This document shows positions 1 to 8,610 of a DNA stretch of 11,827 bases, one piece after another (the first letter of the stretch is position 1; every line of letters begins with the position of its first letter). A program made the translations under genes and the position numbers. Under the pieces are notes generated by a model, which did not search any database, was not told where the DNA came from, and saw only the letters and a program-made list of their open reading frames with translations. The DNA comes from an uncultured Rhodovulum sp. (GTDB lineage Bacteria; Pseudomonadota; Alphaproteobacteria; Rhodobacterales; Rhodobacteraceae): positions 1 through 11,827 of the forward strand of contig CAMIMK010000065.1 in NCBI GenBank assembly GCA_946221765.1, written 5' to 3'.

Positions 1-101
1 GAGGCCGACCCCCGCCAGGCAAAGCGGCCCAGGCCGCAACCGGAGGTCACGCTGGGCTCGTGGAAGCGGGGCATCGGGCCGCATCGGGATCTCGTGGAGG
101 G

Positions 102-130
102 TGGGCAACGCCCGGTTTCGGCTGTACTAT
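102..130 (+). promoter_or_regulatory. Possible phaC promoter (weak sigma70-like)
   Basis: TGGGCA (102-107) and TACTAT (125-130) each match four of six bases of the sigma70 consensus hexamers and are separated by exactly 17 nt. Transcription would start near 137, about 45 nt before the phaC start codon. The match is weak and could arise by chance, but the -10-like element lies in the least GC-rich part of the leader. Confidence 0.25.
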
Positions 131-144
131 CGACGATGGGCCGG

Positions 145-160
145 GCCGTAAAGTTACGGC
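145..160. promoter_or_regulatory. Inverted repeat in phaC leader
   Basis: GCCGTAA and TTACGGC form perfect 7-bp arms around a 2-nt centre (AG). The element ends 22 nt before the phaC ATG and lies just downstream of the promoter-like pair, where a bound repressor could block transcription. The short spacer fits a dimeric DNA-binding protein better than an RNA hairpin. It does not look like the TGC-rich sites described for PhaR. The regulator is unknown. Confidence 0.35.
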
Positions 161-182
161 AGTGCCCTGGGGAAGGGAACGC

Positions 183-1994
183 ATGACAACAACGGAAAGC
201 CGTGAGCAGGACACGCTCGCCGAGCAGGGGCGCCATGTTGCGCACAACATGGCCGAGGTCTACGACATCTCGGGCCAGATCTGGCAGCGATTCCTTGAGG
301 CCCAGATGCAGGGCGGCCTGCCGAAGGCCGACCCGCTCAACACCTGGCCGACCTTCGCCGAGCTGTACCGGACCATGTGGGACAACCCCCAGCAGGTTGC
401 CGACAAGACGCTGGAATTCTGGTCGGAGCAGTCGGCGCTCTGGCAGGCGTCGATGCTGAAGTGGCTGGGGGCGAAGGACACGCCGACGCCCGACCTGCCG
501 CACATGATGAAGGCCGACAAGCGCTTCGCCCACAAGGAGTGGAGCGAGAATGCGCTGTTCGAATATCTCAAGCAGTCCTACCTGCTCACCTCGGGCTGGA
601 TCCAGGACACGGTGGGTACCGTCGGCGAGATGGACCCGAAGGACCGCAAGAAGGCGGCCTTCTACACCCGCCAGTTCGTCGAGGCGATGAATCCCGCGAA
701 CTTCTTCGCGCTCAACCCCGAAGTCCTGGAGGCGACCGTCAACGAAAAGGGCGGCAACCTCGTGCGCGGCCTGAAGATGATGCTGGAGGATCTGGAGCGC
801 GGCAAGGGCCAGCTGCTGATCCGGCAGACCGACATGGAGGCCTTCGAGGTCGGGCGCAACACCGCCGTCTCGCCGGGGGCGGTGGTCTGGCAGAACGAGA
901 TCCTGCAGCTCCTGCAGTTCGCGCCGACGACCGAGCAGGTCCATGCCAAGCCGCTGCTGATCGTGCCGCCATGGATCAACAAGTACTACGTGCTCGACCT
1001 CAACCCGAAGAAGAGCATGGTGAAGTGGCTGACCGAGCAGGGCTATACGGTCTTCATCGTGTCCTGGGTCAATCCGAACGAGCTGCAGGCCGACGAGACC
1101 TGGGAGTCCTACATGTTCAAGGGCGTGTCGACGGCGATCGACAAGGTCCTTGAGGAGACCGGGCAGGAGAGCCTCAACATCGTCTCCTACTGCATCGGGG
1201 GGACGCTGACCGGCACGCTCCTGTCCTACATGGGCCAGACCGGGGATACGCGCGTGTCGAGCGCGACCTTCCTGACCGCGCAGCTCGACTTCGAGGATGC
1301 GGGCGAGCTGCAGATCTTCGTGGACGAGCAGCTCCTCGGCACCATCGGCGAGAAGATGGACGAGAAGGGCTACATGCCCGCCACGCAGATGGCGAGTGCC
1401 TTCAACATGTTGCGGGCGAATGACCTGATCTGGGGCTATATCGTCTCGAACTACATGCTCGGCAAGGAGCCCTTCCCCTTCGACCTGCTCTACTGGAATG
1501 CGGATTCGACGGCCATGCCGGGCCGGGTGCATCGGTTCTACCTGGAGCAGTTCTACGTCCGGAACGCCTTCGCCCAGAACCGGCTGACGATCCGGGACAA
1601 GCTCCTGACCCTCGCGACGATCAACGTGCCCGTCTACCACATCTCCGCGCGCGAGGATCATATCGCGCCCGCGGCCTCGGTCTATCGCGGCGCGAAGGAG
1701 ATGCAGCAGGCGGACCTGCGCTTCGTGCTGAGCGGCTCGGGCCATATCGCCGGCATCGTCAACCCGCCGGCGCTCGGCAAGTACCAGTACTGGACCAACA
1801 CCGACATGTCCGCCCCGGAGCTGGACGGCTGGATCGTCGGGGCGGTCGAGCATCCGGGCAGCTGGTGGGTGGACTGGGACGCCTGGCTGAAGGAACGGTC
1901 CGGCGAGATGGTGCCGGCGCGCCAGCCCGGCGCGACGCTCGGCCAGATCGAGGCGGCGCCCGGCAGCTACGTCCGCGTGCGGTTCGACGCCTGA
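183..1994 (+). CDS. phaC: Class I poly(R)-hydroxyalkanoate synthase
   Basis: This 603-residue enzyme polymerises (R)-3-hydroxyacyl-CoA into polyhydroxyalkanoate on the surface of storage granules, releasing CoA. The length is normal for class I synthases. The N-terminal PhaC_N region includes the typical stretch NMAEVYDISGQIWQRFLEAQ. The alpha/beta-hydrolase half carries the catalytic triad: Cys337 in the lipase-like box SYCIGG, Asp492 in REDHIAP and His521 in SGSGH. The order and spacing match the Cys-Asp-His triad of the Cupriavidus enzyme. The first position of the box is Ser instead of the more usual Gly. The ATG at 183 is chosen because AGGGA lies about 4-8 nt upstream and the family N-terminus begins nearby; the frame remains open upstream (GTG at 60), but that extension is unlike the family. 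No phaA, phaB, phasin or phaR gene is visible. The downstream gene is convergent. Confidence 0.95.
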   Translation: MTTTESREQDTLAEQGRHVAHNMAEVYDISGQIWQRFLEAQMQGGLPKADPLNTWPTFAELYRTMWDNPQQVADKTLEFWSEQSALWQASMLKWLGAKDTPTPDLPHMMKADKRFAHKEWSENALFEYLKQSYLLTSGWIQDTVGTVGEMDPKDRKKAAFYTRQFVEAMNPANFFALNPEVLEATVNEKGGNLVRGLKMMLEDLERGKGQLLIRQTDMEAFEVGRNTAVSPGAVVWQNEILQLLQFAPTTEQVHAKPLLIVPPWINKYYVLDLNPKKSMVKWLTEQGYTVFIVSWVNPNELQADETWESYMFKGVSTAIDKVLEETGQESLNIVSYCIGGTLTGTLLSYMGQTGDTRVSSATFLTAQLDFEDAGELQIFVDEQLLGTIGEKMDEKGYMPATQMASAFNMLRANDLIWGYIVSNYMLGKEPFPFDLLYWNADSTAMPGRVHRFYLEQFYVRNAFAQNRLTIRDKLLTLATINVPVYHISAREDHIAPAASVYRGAKEMQQADLRFVLSGSGHIAGIVNPPALGKYQYWTNTDMSAPELDGWIVGAVEHPGSWWVDWDAWLKERSGEMVPARQPGATLGQIEAAPGSYVRVRFDA

Positions 1995-2000
1995 GGCGGG

Positions 2001-2026
2001 CACCGGCCGCCGGCCGGCGGCCGGTG
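2001..2026. terminator. Perfect 26-bp palindrome between convergent genes
   Basis: The segment reads the same on both strands over all 26 bases, with arms beginning CACCGGCCGCC and ending GGCGGCCGGTG around a GGCC centre. It starts 6 nt after the phaC stop and ends 10 nt before the stop of the convergent sialidase-like gene. In RNA it would fold into an 11-bp, all but one G-C stem with a four-base loop on either strand. There is no U tract, so a bidirectional terminator or 3'-end stabilising hairpin is inferred from position and stability. Confidence 0.6.
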
Positions 2027-2036
2027 TGCGCGGGGA

Positions 2037-3221
2037 TCAGGCGCGGGGCGCCAGCGCGTCCCACCAGCCGGCATCGAGCGTGACATGCTTGATCGCGCGG
2101 CGGTGGAAGGTGAAGGCAAGGTGCAGGCGCCCGTCCGTGCCCTCGATCAGGGCCGGATAGGACAGTTCCCTGTTCCTGCCGTCCAGGGCGTTGTTCGACA
2201 GGCAGGTGCCCGGCCCGTCCTCCACCACGCGGCGCAGCGGGAAGCTGTGGCCGCCATCCTCCGAGAGGCAGAGCGTCAGCGGCGCCCGGGGCACGCCCCA
2301 GATCGCCGGCACGCCGCCGGTCGGATCGGTGCGCGCGTCATCCGCCTCGCCCAGTTCGTCGTAGAGTGACGCCCGGCGTGCCGCGGACTGGGTGGCGTTG
2401 ACCGGGTTGCAGAGCAGGGCGACCCGGCCGTCGCGGAGCGCGATGGCGGCGATCGACGAATTGTTGTTCGGCACGTCGGTCGCGCCGGGCACCGACCAGC
2501 TGCGCCCGCCGTCCGTGCTCTCGGTGCGATAGACGAAGTCCGCCTGCCGGCGCCGGAAGAAGGCGGCGATGCGGCTGCCCCCGAGCGGGACCAGCGTCAT
2601 GTGGACGCAGCCGGTCGAGTTCGGCACCTCGACGATCTCCCAGGTCGCGCCGCTGTCGGTGCTGGTTGCGACGGCGGCCACGTCGTGGCTGCCGGTCCAG
2701 CGCGCCCCGTCCACCGTGCGGCACAGGAACAGCGGCAGCATCCAGGCGCCATCGTCGCGCAGCGTCACCTGCGCGCGGATGAAGGTGCCCTCGGGCAGGG
2801 CGAGCGTGCGCGGCGTTCCGGGGCGCAGGCCGTCCGGGCCGCGATCGAGCGGGCGATGCCGCACCACGCAGGCCTCCTGCCGCCCGCCCGGCTGGGCGGT
2901 GTGGAAAAGGCCGAGCGCGCCGGTGGCGGGATCGGTGAAGACGACCGGATTCTGCTCGGAGCGGTCGGGGTCGTCGGTGACCTGCTGCCCCGGGGTCCAG
3001 CAGTCGGAGCCCGGGGCCAGGGTGGCGACATGGATGAAGATGTCGGACCGGCCCTCCAGCGTGCCGCCGAACCAGGCGCAGGCGAGCGTGCCGTCCGGCA
3101 GCCACTGCAGGAAGGCGGCGTGGTTGTGGACCACCGGCGAGGCCAGGAAGGTCTCGCTCCGGCCCGGTGCCACCGCCCCGATCCTGCCCGTCATGCGTGC
3201 TGCGATGTCATCCGGGGTCAT
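2037..3221 (-). CDS. BNR/Asp-box sialidase-superfamily protein (BNR_2-like)
   Basis: The 394-residue protein is a six-bladed-propeller type member of the sialidase superfamily. Three Asp boxes are visible: STDSGATW (187-194), STDGGRSW (235-242) and SEDGGHSF (320-327). The segment NHAAFLQWLPDGTLACAWFGG near residues 33-53 and the C-terminal YPALIEGTDGRLHLAF with the following RRAIKHV are typical of the BNR_2 family, often annotated 'exo-alpha-sialidase'. No signal peptide or membrane segment is present, so it should be cytoplasmic, and no clear FRIP motif is seen. True sialidase activity is therefore doubtful, and the reaction is unknown. The ATG at 3221 is chosen because GGAGGA lies 7 nt upstream; the same frame extends to a TTG at 3281 across a likely operator. 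It is divergent from the transport operon and probably co-regulated with it. Confidence 0.8.
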   Translation of the reverse strand: MTPDDIAARMTGRIGAVAPGRSETFLASPVVHNHAAFLQWLPDGTLACAWFGGTLEGRSDIFIHVATLAPGSDCWTPGQQVTDDPDRSEQNPVVFTDPATGALGLFHTAQPGGRQEACVVRHRPLDRGPDGLRPGTPRTLALPEGTFIRAQVTLRDDGAWMLPLFLCRTVDGARWTGSHDVAAVATSTDSGATWEIVEVPNSTGCVHMTLVPLGGSRIAAFFRRRQADFVYRTESTDGGRSWSVPGATDVPNNNSSIAAIALRDGRVALLCNPVNATQSAARRASLYDELGEADDARTDPTGGVPAIWGVPRAPLTLCLSEDGGHSFPLRRVVEDGPGTCLSNNALDGRNRELSYPALIEGTDGRLHLAFTFHRRAIKHVTLDAGWWDALAPRA

Positions 3222-3258
3222 TGCCGATTCCTCCCATGGCGCTTCTGGTCTCGACGTG

Positions 3259-3279
3259 GACAACTGGACCAATGTTGTC
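3259..3279. promoter_or_regulatory. Inverted repeat, candidate operator for the sialidase-like gene
   Basis: GACAAC and GTTGTC form perfect 6-bp arms with a 9-nt spacer, which itself contains the palindrome TGGACCA. It lies 38 nt upstream of the chosen start codon at 3221 and downstream of the promoter-like pair on the minus strand, a position suited to repression. The GACA and TGTC cores resemble those of the repeat at 3398-3421, with one base less between them. Confidence 0.4.
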
Positions 3280-3290
3280 AAGTTGAAAAT

Positions 3291-3302
3291 CTTTCATGAA
3301 AG
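3291..3302. promoter_or_regulatory. 12-bp perfect palindrome CTTTCATGAAAG
   Basis: The 12 bases are fully self-complementary and lie where transcription from the minus-strand promoter-like pair would begin. It may be an operator for a dimeric regulator, but a 12-bp AT-rich palindrome alone is modest evidence. Confidence 0.3.
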
Positions 3303-3307
3303 TCCGC

Positions 3308-3336
3308 AATATCCAGTAACAACCGTAAATTTTCAA
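3308..3336 (-). promoter_or_regulatory. Promoter-like pair for the sialidase-like gene
   Basis: On the minus strand TTGAAA (3336-3331) matches five of six -35 bases and GATATT (3313-3308) matches four of six -10 bases, with exactly 17 nt between them. Transcription would start near 3301 and give a leader of about 80 nt containing two of the inverted repeats. This is the best sigma70-like match I found in the window. Confidence 0.45.
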
Positions 3337-3396
3337 TGGCTTAATCCAAGATCCGTCCTGCGGCGGAGGACTTCTCTCCTCAATTTTCCTATCATG

Positions 3397-3425
3397 TTGA
3401 CAGGATTTCTCGAACCTGTCACATT
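3397..3425 (+). promoter_or_regulatory. Promoter-like pair for the transport operon
   Basis: A perfect TTGACA (3397-3402) is followed after 17 nt by CACATT (3420-3425), which matches only three of six -10 bases. The start would be near 3432, about 45 nt before the binding-protein ATG. The inverted repeat at 3398-3421 covers the hexamers and the spacer almost exactly. The poor -10 element could mean activator dependence or that the true promoter is elsewhere. Confidence 0.35.
3398..3421. promoter_or_regulatory. Inverted repeat TGACAGG-N10-CCTGTCA, candidate operator
   Basis: Perfect 7-bp arms at 3398-3404 and 3415-3421 flank a 10-nt spacer. The element overlaps the TTGACA hexamer and the spacer of the promoter-like pair, so a bound protein would compete with RNA polymerase. 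Its GACA-N14-TGTC core has the same geometry as the inverted repeat in the first codons of the GntR gene at 11475-11502, which suggests that GntR protein as the ligand. Confidence 0.45.
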
Positions 3426-3437
3426 GCCGGCATTCGA

Positions 3438-3446
3438 GGGGGGGGG
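3438..3446 (+). repeat. Run of nine G in the operon leader
   Basis: Nine consecutive G residues lie about 30 nt upstream of the binding-protein start and downstream of the promoter-like hexamers. Homopolymers of this length can slip during replication. Here the run is in untranslated leader, so a length change would alter spacing or mRNA structure but not a reading frame. It may also be a sequencing-length uncertainty. Confidence 0.6.
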
Positions 3447-3476
3447 TAACCCGCGATGAACCTCAGGGAGGACTGA

Positions 3477-4982
3477 ATGACGAGATCGAGCCTGCTGCTC
3501 ACCACGGCGCTGGCCGTGCTGCCGCTCGCGCCCGTCTTCGCGCAGGGCGCGAAGGACGTGACCATCGTTCTGGGCGAGGATGTCGACCTGATGGAGCCCT
3601 GCATGGCGACACGGTCGAACATCGGCCGGATCATCATGGAGAATGTCAGCGAGACCCTGACGACCTATGACGTGAAGTCCGGCAAGGGCGTGCAGCCGCG
3701 GCTGGCCGAGTCGTGGGAGGATCAGGGCAACGGCACCTGGCGGTTCCACCTGCGCAAGGGCGTGACCTTCTCGGACGGCACGGCCTTCGATGCGGGCGAC
3801 GTCAAGGCGTCGTTCGAGCGGGCGGTGAGCGACAAGCTGACCTGCGAGACGCCGCGCTACTTCGGCGACACCGAGCTGAGCTTCAACCTGGTCGACGACA
3901 CCACGATCGACATCACTGCCGCGCCGGCGCAGCCGATCCTGCCGCTGCTCCTGTCGCTGGTGACGATCGTGCCGTCCGAGACGCCGCTCGAATTCGTGCG
4001 CCAGCCCATCGGAACCGGGCCGTTCAAGCTCGCCTCCTGGGAGCCGGGGCAGAGCGTGGTGCTCGAGCAGCGCGACGGCTACTGGGGAGGCAAGCCCGCC
4101 GTCGAGAAGGCGACCTATGTCTTCCGCACCGACCCGGCGGTCGCCGCGGCAATGGTCGCGAAGGGCGAGGCCGACCTCGCGCCGTCGATCTCGGCGGTCG
4201 ATGCAACCAATGCCGCGACCGACGTGTCCTACCTGAACTCGGAAACGACCTACCTGCGCCTCGACAGCGCCATTCCGCCCGTCAACGACATCCGTGTCCG
4301 CAAGGCGCTGAACATGGCGATCGACCGCGGGGCCTTCGTGGGCTCGCTGCTGCCGGAGGGAACGGTTCCGGCGGTCGCGATGGTGCCGCCGACCACGCTC
4401 GGCTGGAACCCTGACGTGTCGGAATACCCCTATGACCCGGAGGCGGCCAAGGCGCTCCTCGCCGAGGCCAAGGCCGACGGGGTGCCGGTCGACACCACGC
4501 TGCACCTGATCGGGCGGTCGAACCTCTTCCCGGGCGTCACCGAGGTGACCGAGGCGCTGCAGCAGATGCTGCAGGATGTCGGCTTCACCGTCGACGTGCA
4601 GATGGTCGAGGTCGCCCAGCAGGAAGAGCTCTACTCGAAGCCGTTCAAGGACGGCCGCCCGCCGCAGATGCTGTTCGTCAGCCACGACAACAGCAAGGGG
4701 GATCCGGTCTTCTCGATGTACTTCAAGTACGACTCGAACGGCCGGCAGTCGGGCATCAGCGACCCCAAGGTCGACGAGATGATCGCCACGGCCTCGGCCG
4801 CGACCGGCGACGCCCGTGCCAAGGACTGGTCGACCCTCTTCTCCTACCTGCACGACGAGGTGGTGCCGGACGTCCTGCTCTTCCACATGGTGAGCTTCGC
4901 GCGGGTCGGCGACCGGATCAGCTTCACCCCGACGATCGCGACCAACTCGCAGCTCGAACTCGCGGACATCGCCTTCAAGTAA
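3477..4982 (+). CDS. ABC transporter substrate-binding protein, family 5 (Dpp/Opp type)
   Basis: This 501-residue periplasmic protein captures the ligand and delivers it to the permeases encoded downstream. Residues 1-22 form a Sec signal peptide with a basic start, a leucine-rich core and a likely cleavage site VFA|Q. The mature part shows SBP_bac_5 features: an early segment with PRLAESWEDQGNGTWRFHLR, then KGVTFSDGTAFDAGDVKASF, and mid-protein VRKALNMAIDRGAFV. The length is normal for the family, whose ligands include peptides but also glycosides, opines and other polar molecules, so the substrate cannot be read from the sequence. The ATG at 3477 follows AGGGAGG by 6 nt and directly abuts the stop of a six-codon upstream frame. 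It is the first gene of the operon, and the stem-loop after it may keep its expression above that of the membrane genes. Confidence 0.9.
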   Translation: MTRSSLLLTTALAVLPLAPVFAQGAKDVTIVLGEDVDLMEPCMATRSNIGRIIMENVSETLTTYDVKSGKGVQPRLAESWEDQGNGTWRFHLRKGVTFSDGTAFDAGDVKASFERAVSDKLTCETPRYFGDTELSFNLVDDTTIDITAAPAQPILPLLLSLVTIVPSETPLEFVRQPIGTGPFKLASWEPGQSVVLEQRDGYWGGKPAVEKATYVFRTDPAVAAAMVAKGEADLAPSISAVDATNAATDVSYLNSETTYLRLDSAIPPVNDIRVRKALNMAIDRGAFVGSLLPEGTVPAVAMVPPTTLGWNPDVSEYPYDPEAAKALLAEAKADGVPVDTTLHLIGRSNLFPGVTEVTEALQQMLQDVGFTVDVQMVEVAQQEELYSKPFKDGRPPQMLFVSHDNSKGDPVFSMYFKYDSNGRQSGISDPKVDEMIATASAATGDARAKDWSTLFSYLHDEVVPDVLLFHMVSFARVGDRISFTPTIATNSQLELADIAFK

Positions 4983-4991
4983 CCGAAGGCC

Positions 4992-5024
4992 GGGGTGGGC
5001 GGGCCCTGCGGGCAAGCCCACCCC
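4992..5024 (+). promoter_or_regulatory. Stem-loop between binding-protein and permease genes
   Basis: GGGGTGGGC (4992-5000) pairs perfectly with GCCCACCCC (5016-5024). Inside the loop GCCC (5003-5006) pairs with GGGC (5010-5013) around TGC, extending the helix after small internal bulges. It starts 9 nt after the binding-protein stop and no U tract follows. Such hairpins commonly protect the upstream binding-protein message or partly stop transcription before permease genes. The remaining gap up to 5120 shows nothing else recognisable. Confidence 0.65.
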
Positions 5025-5131
5025 TCCCAACACCCCTCTCCCGTCCATGACGCGGCTGCCCCGCCCGCCGGGGCGGTGGCCCTGAACCTGTGAACAACCG
5101 CGGACGACCGCGGGACCAATGGAGGATGCCC

Positions 5132-6043
5132 ATGCCCCGCTACGTGTCGCGTATCCTGTCGAGCCTCGCCTCGCTCCTGTTCCTGCTCGTGATGGTCTTC
5201 TTCCTGTCGCGGCTGACCGGCGATCCGGCGGCGCTGTTCCTGCCGATCGACGCCACCCAGCAGATGATCGACCAGTTCCGCGAGCTTCACGGGCTGAACG
5301 ATCCGCTCATCGTCCAGTTCGGCCGCTATGTATGGGCCGTCCTGCATCTCGACTTCGGCGACAGCCTCCGCCAGGCGCGCCCGGCGATCGAGGTGGTGTG
5401 GGAGGCCTTCGTCTGGACGCTGTGGCTCGCCCTCATCACCATGGCGCTCGTCACGACGGCGGCGATCGTGATCGGGGCGATCGCGGCCTTCCGCCCGGGC
5501 GGGATCTTCGACCGGCTCGTCACCTTCACCTCGCTCATCGGCGCCTCGGCCCCGGACTTCTGGGTCGCGATCGTCGGCATCACCGTCTTCTCGATCGGTT
5601 TCGGCTGGCTGCCGACCTCCGGCACCGGGACGGTCTGGCACTGGATCCTGCCGATCGCCGTGCTGTTCATCCGGCCCTTCGGCCTGATCCTGCAGGTGGT
5701 GCGCGGCTCGATGGTGCAGGCCTTCGGCTCGGCCTATGTGAAGACCGCCCGGGCCAAGGGCGTGCGGGACCGCTCGATCATCTTCGTCCACACGCTGCGC
5801 AACGCCATGCTGCCCGTCATCACGGTGATCGGCGACCAGGCGGCGGCACTCCTGAACGGCGCGGTGGTGGTGGAGACGATCTTCGGCTTTCCCGGCGTCG
5901 GCAAGCTGATGATCGACTCGATCCTCACCCGCGACTTCAACGTGATCCTGGCCGCCATCATGGTCACGGCCCTGGCGATCTTTCTCATGAACCTCGTGAT
6001 CGACCTCGCCTATGCGCTGCTCGATCCGCGTATCCGGGCCTGA
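5132..6043 (+). CDS. ABC transporter permease, DppB/OppB type
   Basis: This 303-residue inner-membrane protein is one half of the translocation channel. Hydrophobic segments lie near residues 8-27, 93-120, 130-156, 170-190, 224-245 and 270-296, the usual six-helix DppB plan. The EAA loop that docks on the ATPase is at about 202-230 (KTARAKGVRDRS), followed by the family motif ETIFGFPGVGKL at 248-259 and the C-terminal LLDPR. The ATG at 5132 is chosen because GGAGG at 5121-5125 ends 6 nt before it. The in-frame ATG at 5126 directly touches that site, and an upstream GTG at 5090 would add residues not expected in the family. It ends 37 nt before the chosen start of the second permease. Confidence 0.9.
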   Translation: MPRYVSRILSSLASLLFLLVMVFFLSRLTGDPAALFLPIDATQQMIDQFRELHGLNDPLIVQFGRYVWAVLHLDFGDSLRQARPAIEVVWEAFVWTLWLALITMALVTTAAIVIGAIAAFRPGGIFDRLVTFTSLIGASAPDFWVAIVGITVFSIGFGWLPTSGTGTVWHWILPIAVLFIRPFGLILQVVRGSMVQAFGSAYVKTARAKGVRDRSIIFVHTLRNAMLPVITVIGDQAAALLNGAVVVETIFGFPGVGKLMIDSILTRDFNVILAAIMVTALAIFLMNLVIDLAYALLDPRIRA

Positions 6044-6080
6044 GACCGTGGCCAGCATCTCATCCCCCGAGGCGAAGCCG

Positions 6081-6990
6081 ATGACGTCCTCCCCCCTCGC
6101 CCCTCCCCGCGGCAGGATGGCCACCATCCTTGCGATGCTCTGGCGCGACAAGTTCGCGACCGCCGCGGTCCTCTTCCTCGCGATCGCGATCCTCTGTGCG
6201 ATCTTCGGCCCGGCGCTGATCGGCGACGCGGCGACGCGGCAGAACCTGCGGGGCCGCAACCTGCCCCCCTTCAACCTGGAGCAGGGCTGGCTGATGACCC
6301 TCGGCGCCGATGCGCTCGGCCGCCCGCTGCTCGCCCGCATCATCGTGGCGGCGCAGAACACGCTGATGATCGCCGCCGGCGCCGTCGCCCTCTCCGCCAC
6401 CATCGGTGCCGGCCTCGGCCTCCTCGCCGGCTACGGCCCGCGCTGGGTCGGCACCGTGATCATGCGGCTCGCGGATGTCATCATGTCCTTCCCGTCGCTG
6501 CTGCTCGCGGTGATCGTGCTCTACATGCTGTCGCCCTCGGTCGGGAACGTGATCCTCGTGCTCGCGATCACCCGCATCCCGATCTACCTGCGCACCACGC
6601 GCGCCGAGGTGCTGGAGATCAAGGAACGCATGTTCGTGCAGGCCGCGCAGGTGATGGGCGCCTCCTCGACCCGGATCGTGCTCCGCCACATCCTGCCGAT
6701 GGTGATCCCGACCCTCGTCACCATCGCGACGCTCGACTTCGCCTTCGTGATGCTGGCCGAGAGCGCGCTCAGCTTCCTCGGCATCGGTATCCAGCCGCCG
6801 GAAATCACCTGGGGCCTCATGGTCGCGCAGGGCAAGCAGTACCTCTCGAATGCCTGGTGGCTCGCCTTCTGGCCCGGCCTCGCGATCATCCTGACCACGC
6901 TGTCGCTCAATCTCCTGTCGAACTGGCTCCGCATCGCGCTCGATCCCGCACAGCGGTGGCGGCTCGAAATCTCCAAGGGAGGCAAGTCCA

Positions 6991-6998
<8 letters not shown>
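6081..6998 (+). CDS. ABC transporter permease, DppC/OppC type
   Basis: This 305-residue protein is the second channel subunit. It has the N-terminal OppC_N-like helix (about 25-46), the DppC-type motif LGADALGRPLLARII at 74-88, further helices near 92-117, 123-149, 154-168, 205-232 and 257-280, and the EAA loop at about 185-207 (FVQAAQVMGASSTRIVLRH). The start is uncertain. ATG 6081 has an AGG-GAAG stretch 3-11 nt upstream and gives a sensible cytoplasmic tail; GTG 6048 (4 nt after the first permease) and ATG 6117 are alternatives. Its last 8 nt overlap the ATPase gene, with ATGGCTGA shared between start and stop, which indicates translational coupling. Confidence 0.88.
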
Positions 6999-8598
<1,600 letters not shown>

Positions 8599-8610
8599 GG
8601 AGACAGACCG

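Larger units (their letters stand above)
1..182. other. Leader region upstream of phaC
   Basis: No recognisable gene lies here. Frame 1 stays open from the window edge to a TGA that overlaps the phaC ATG, and the phaC frame is also open to the edge. Neither translation resembles a known protein, and 110-160 is lower in GC than coding DNA around it. The stretch contains a weak promoter-like pair and a perfect inverted repeat, listed separately, followed by a purine-rich ribosome binding site at about 171-178. Confidence 0.5.
3222..3476. promoter_or_regulatory. Divergent control region
   Basis: This 255-bp gap separates the sialidase-like gene from the transport operon and contains AT-rich blocks unlike its surroundings, mainly 3280-3345 and 3380-3410. 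Promoter-like hexamers are found on both strands, together with three inverted repeats at 3259-3279, 3291-3302 and 3398-3421. A run of nine G residues lies at 3438-3446. The density of symmetrical elements fits a jointly controlled pair of divergent transcription units. Confidence 0.7.

Noticed and set aside
1..186. Frame 1 open from the window edge to a TGA overlapping the phaC ATG, possibly the end of an upstream gene
   Set aside because: The 61-residue product shows no recognisable family and the DNA becomes less GC-rich towards its end, so coding is not supported; it cannot be excluded without upstream sequence.
2085..3459. Plus-strand open frames opposite the sialidase-like gene
   Set aside because: The minus-strand product has three Asp boxes and family end motifs; the plus-strand products resemble nothing.
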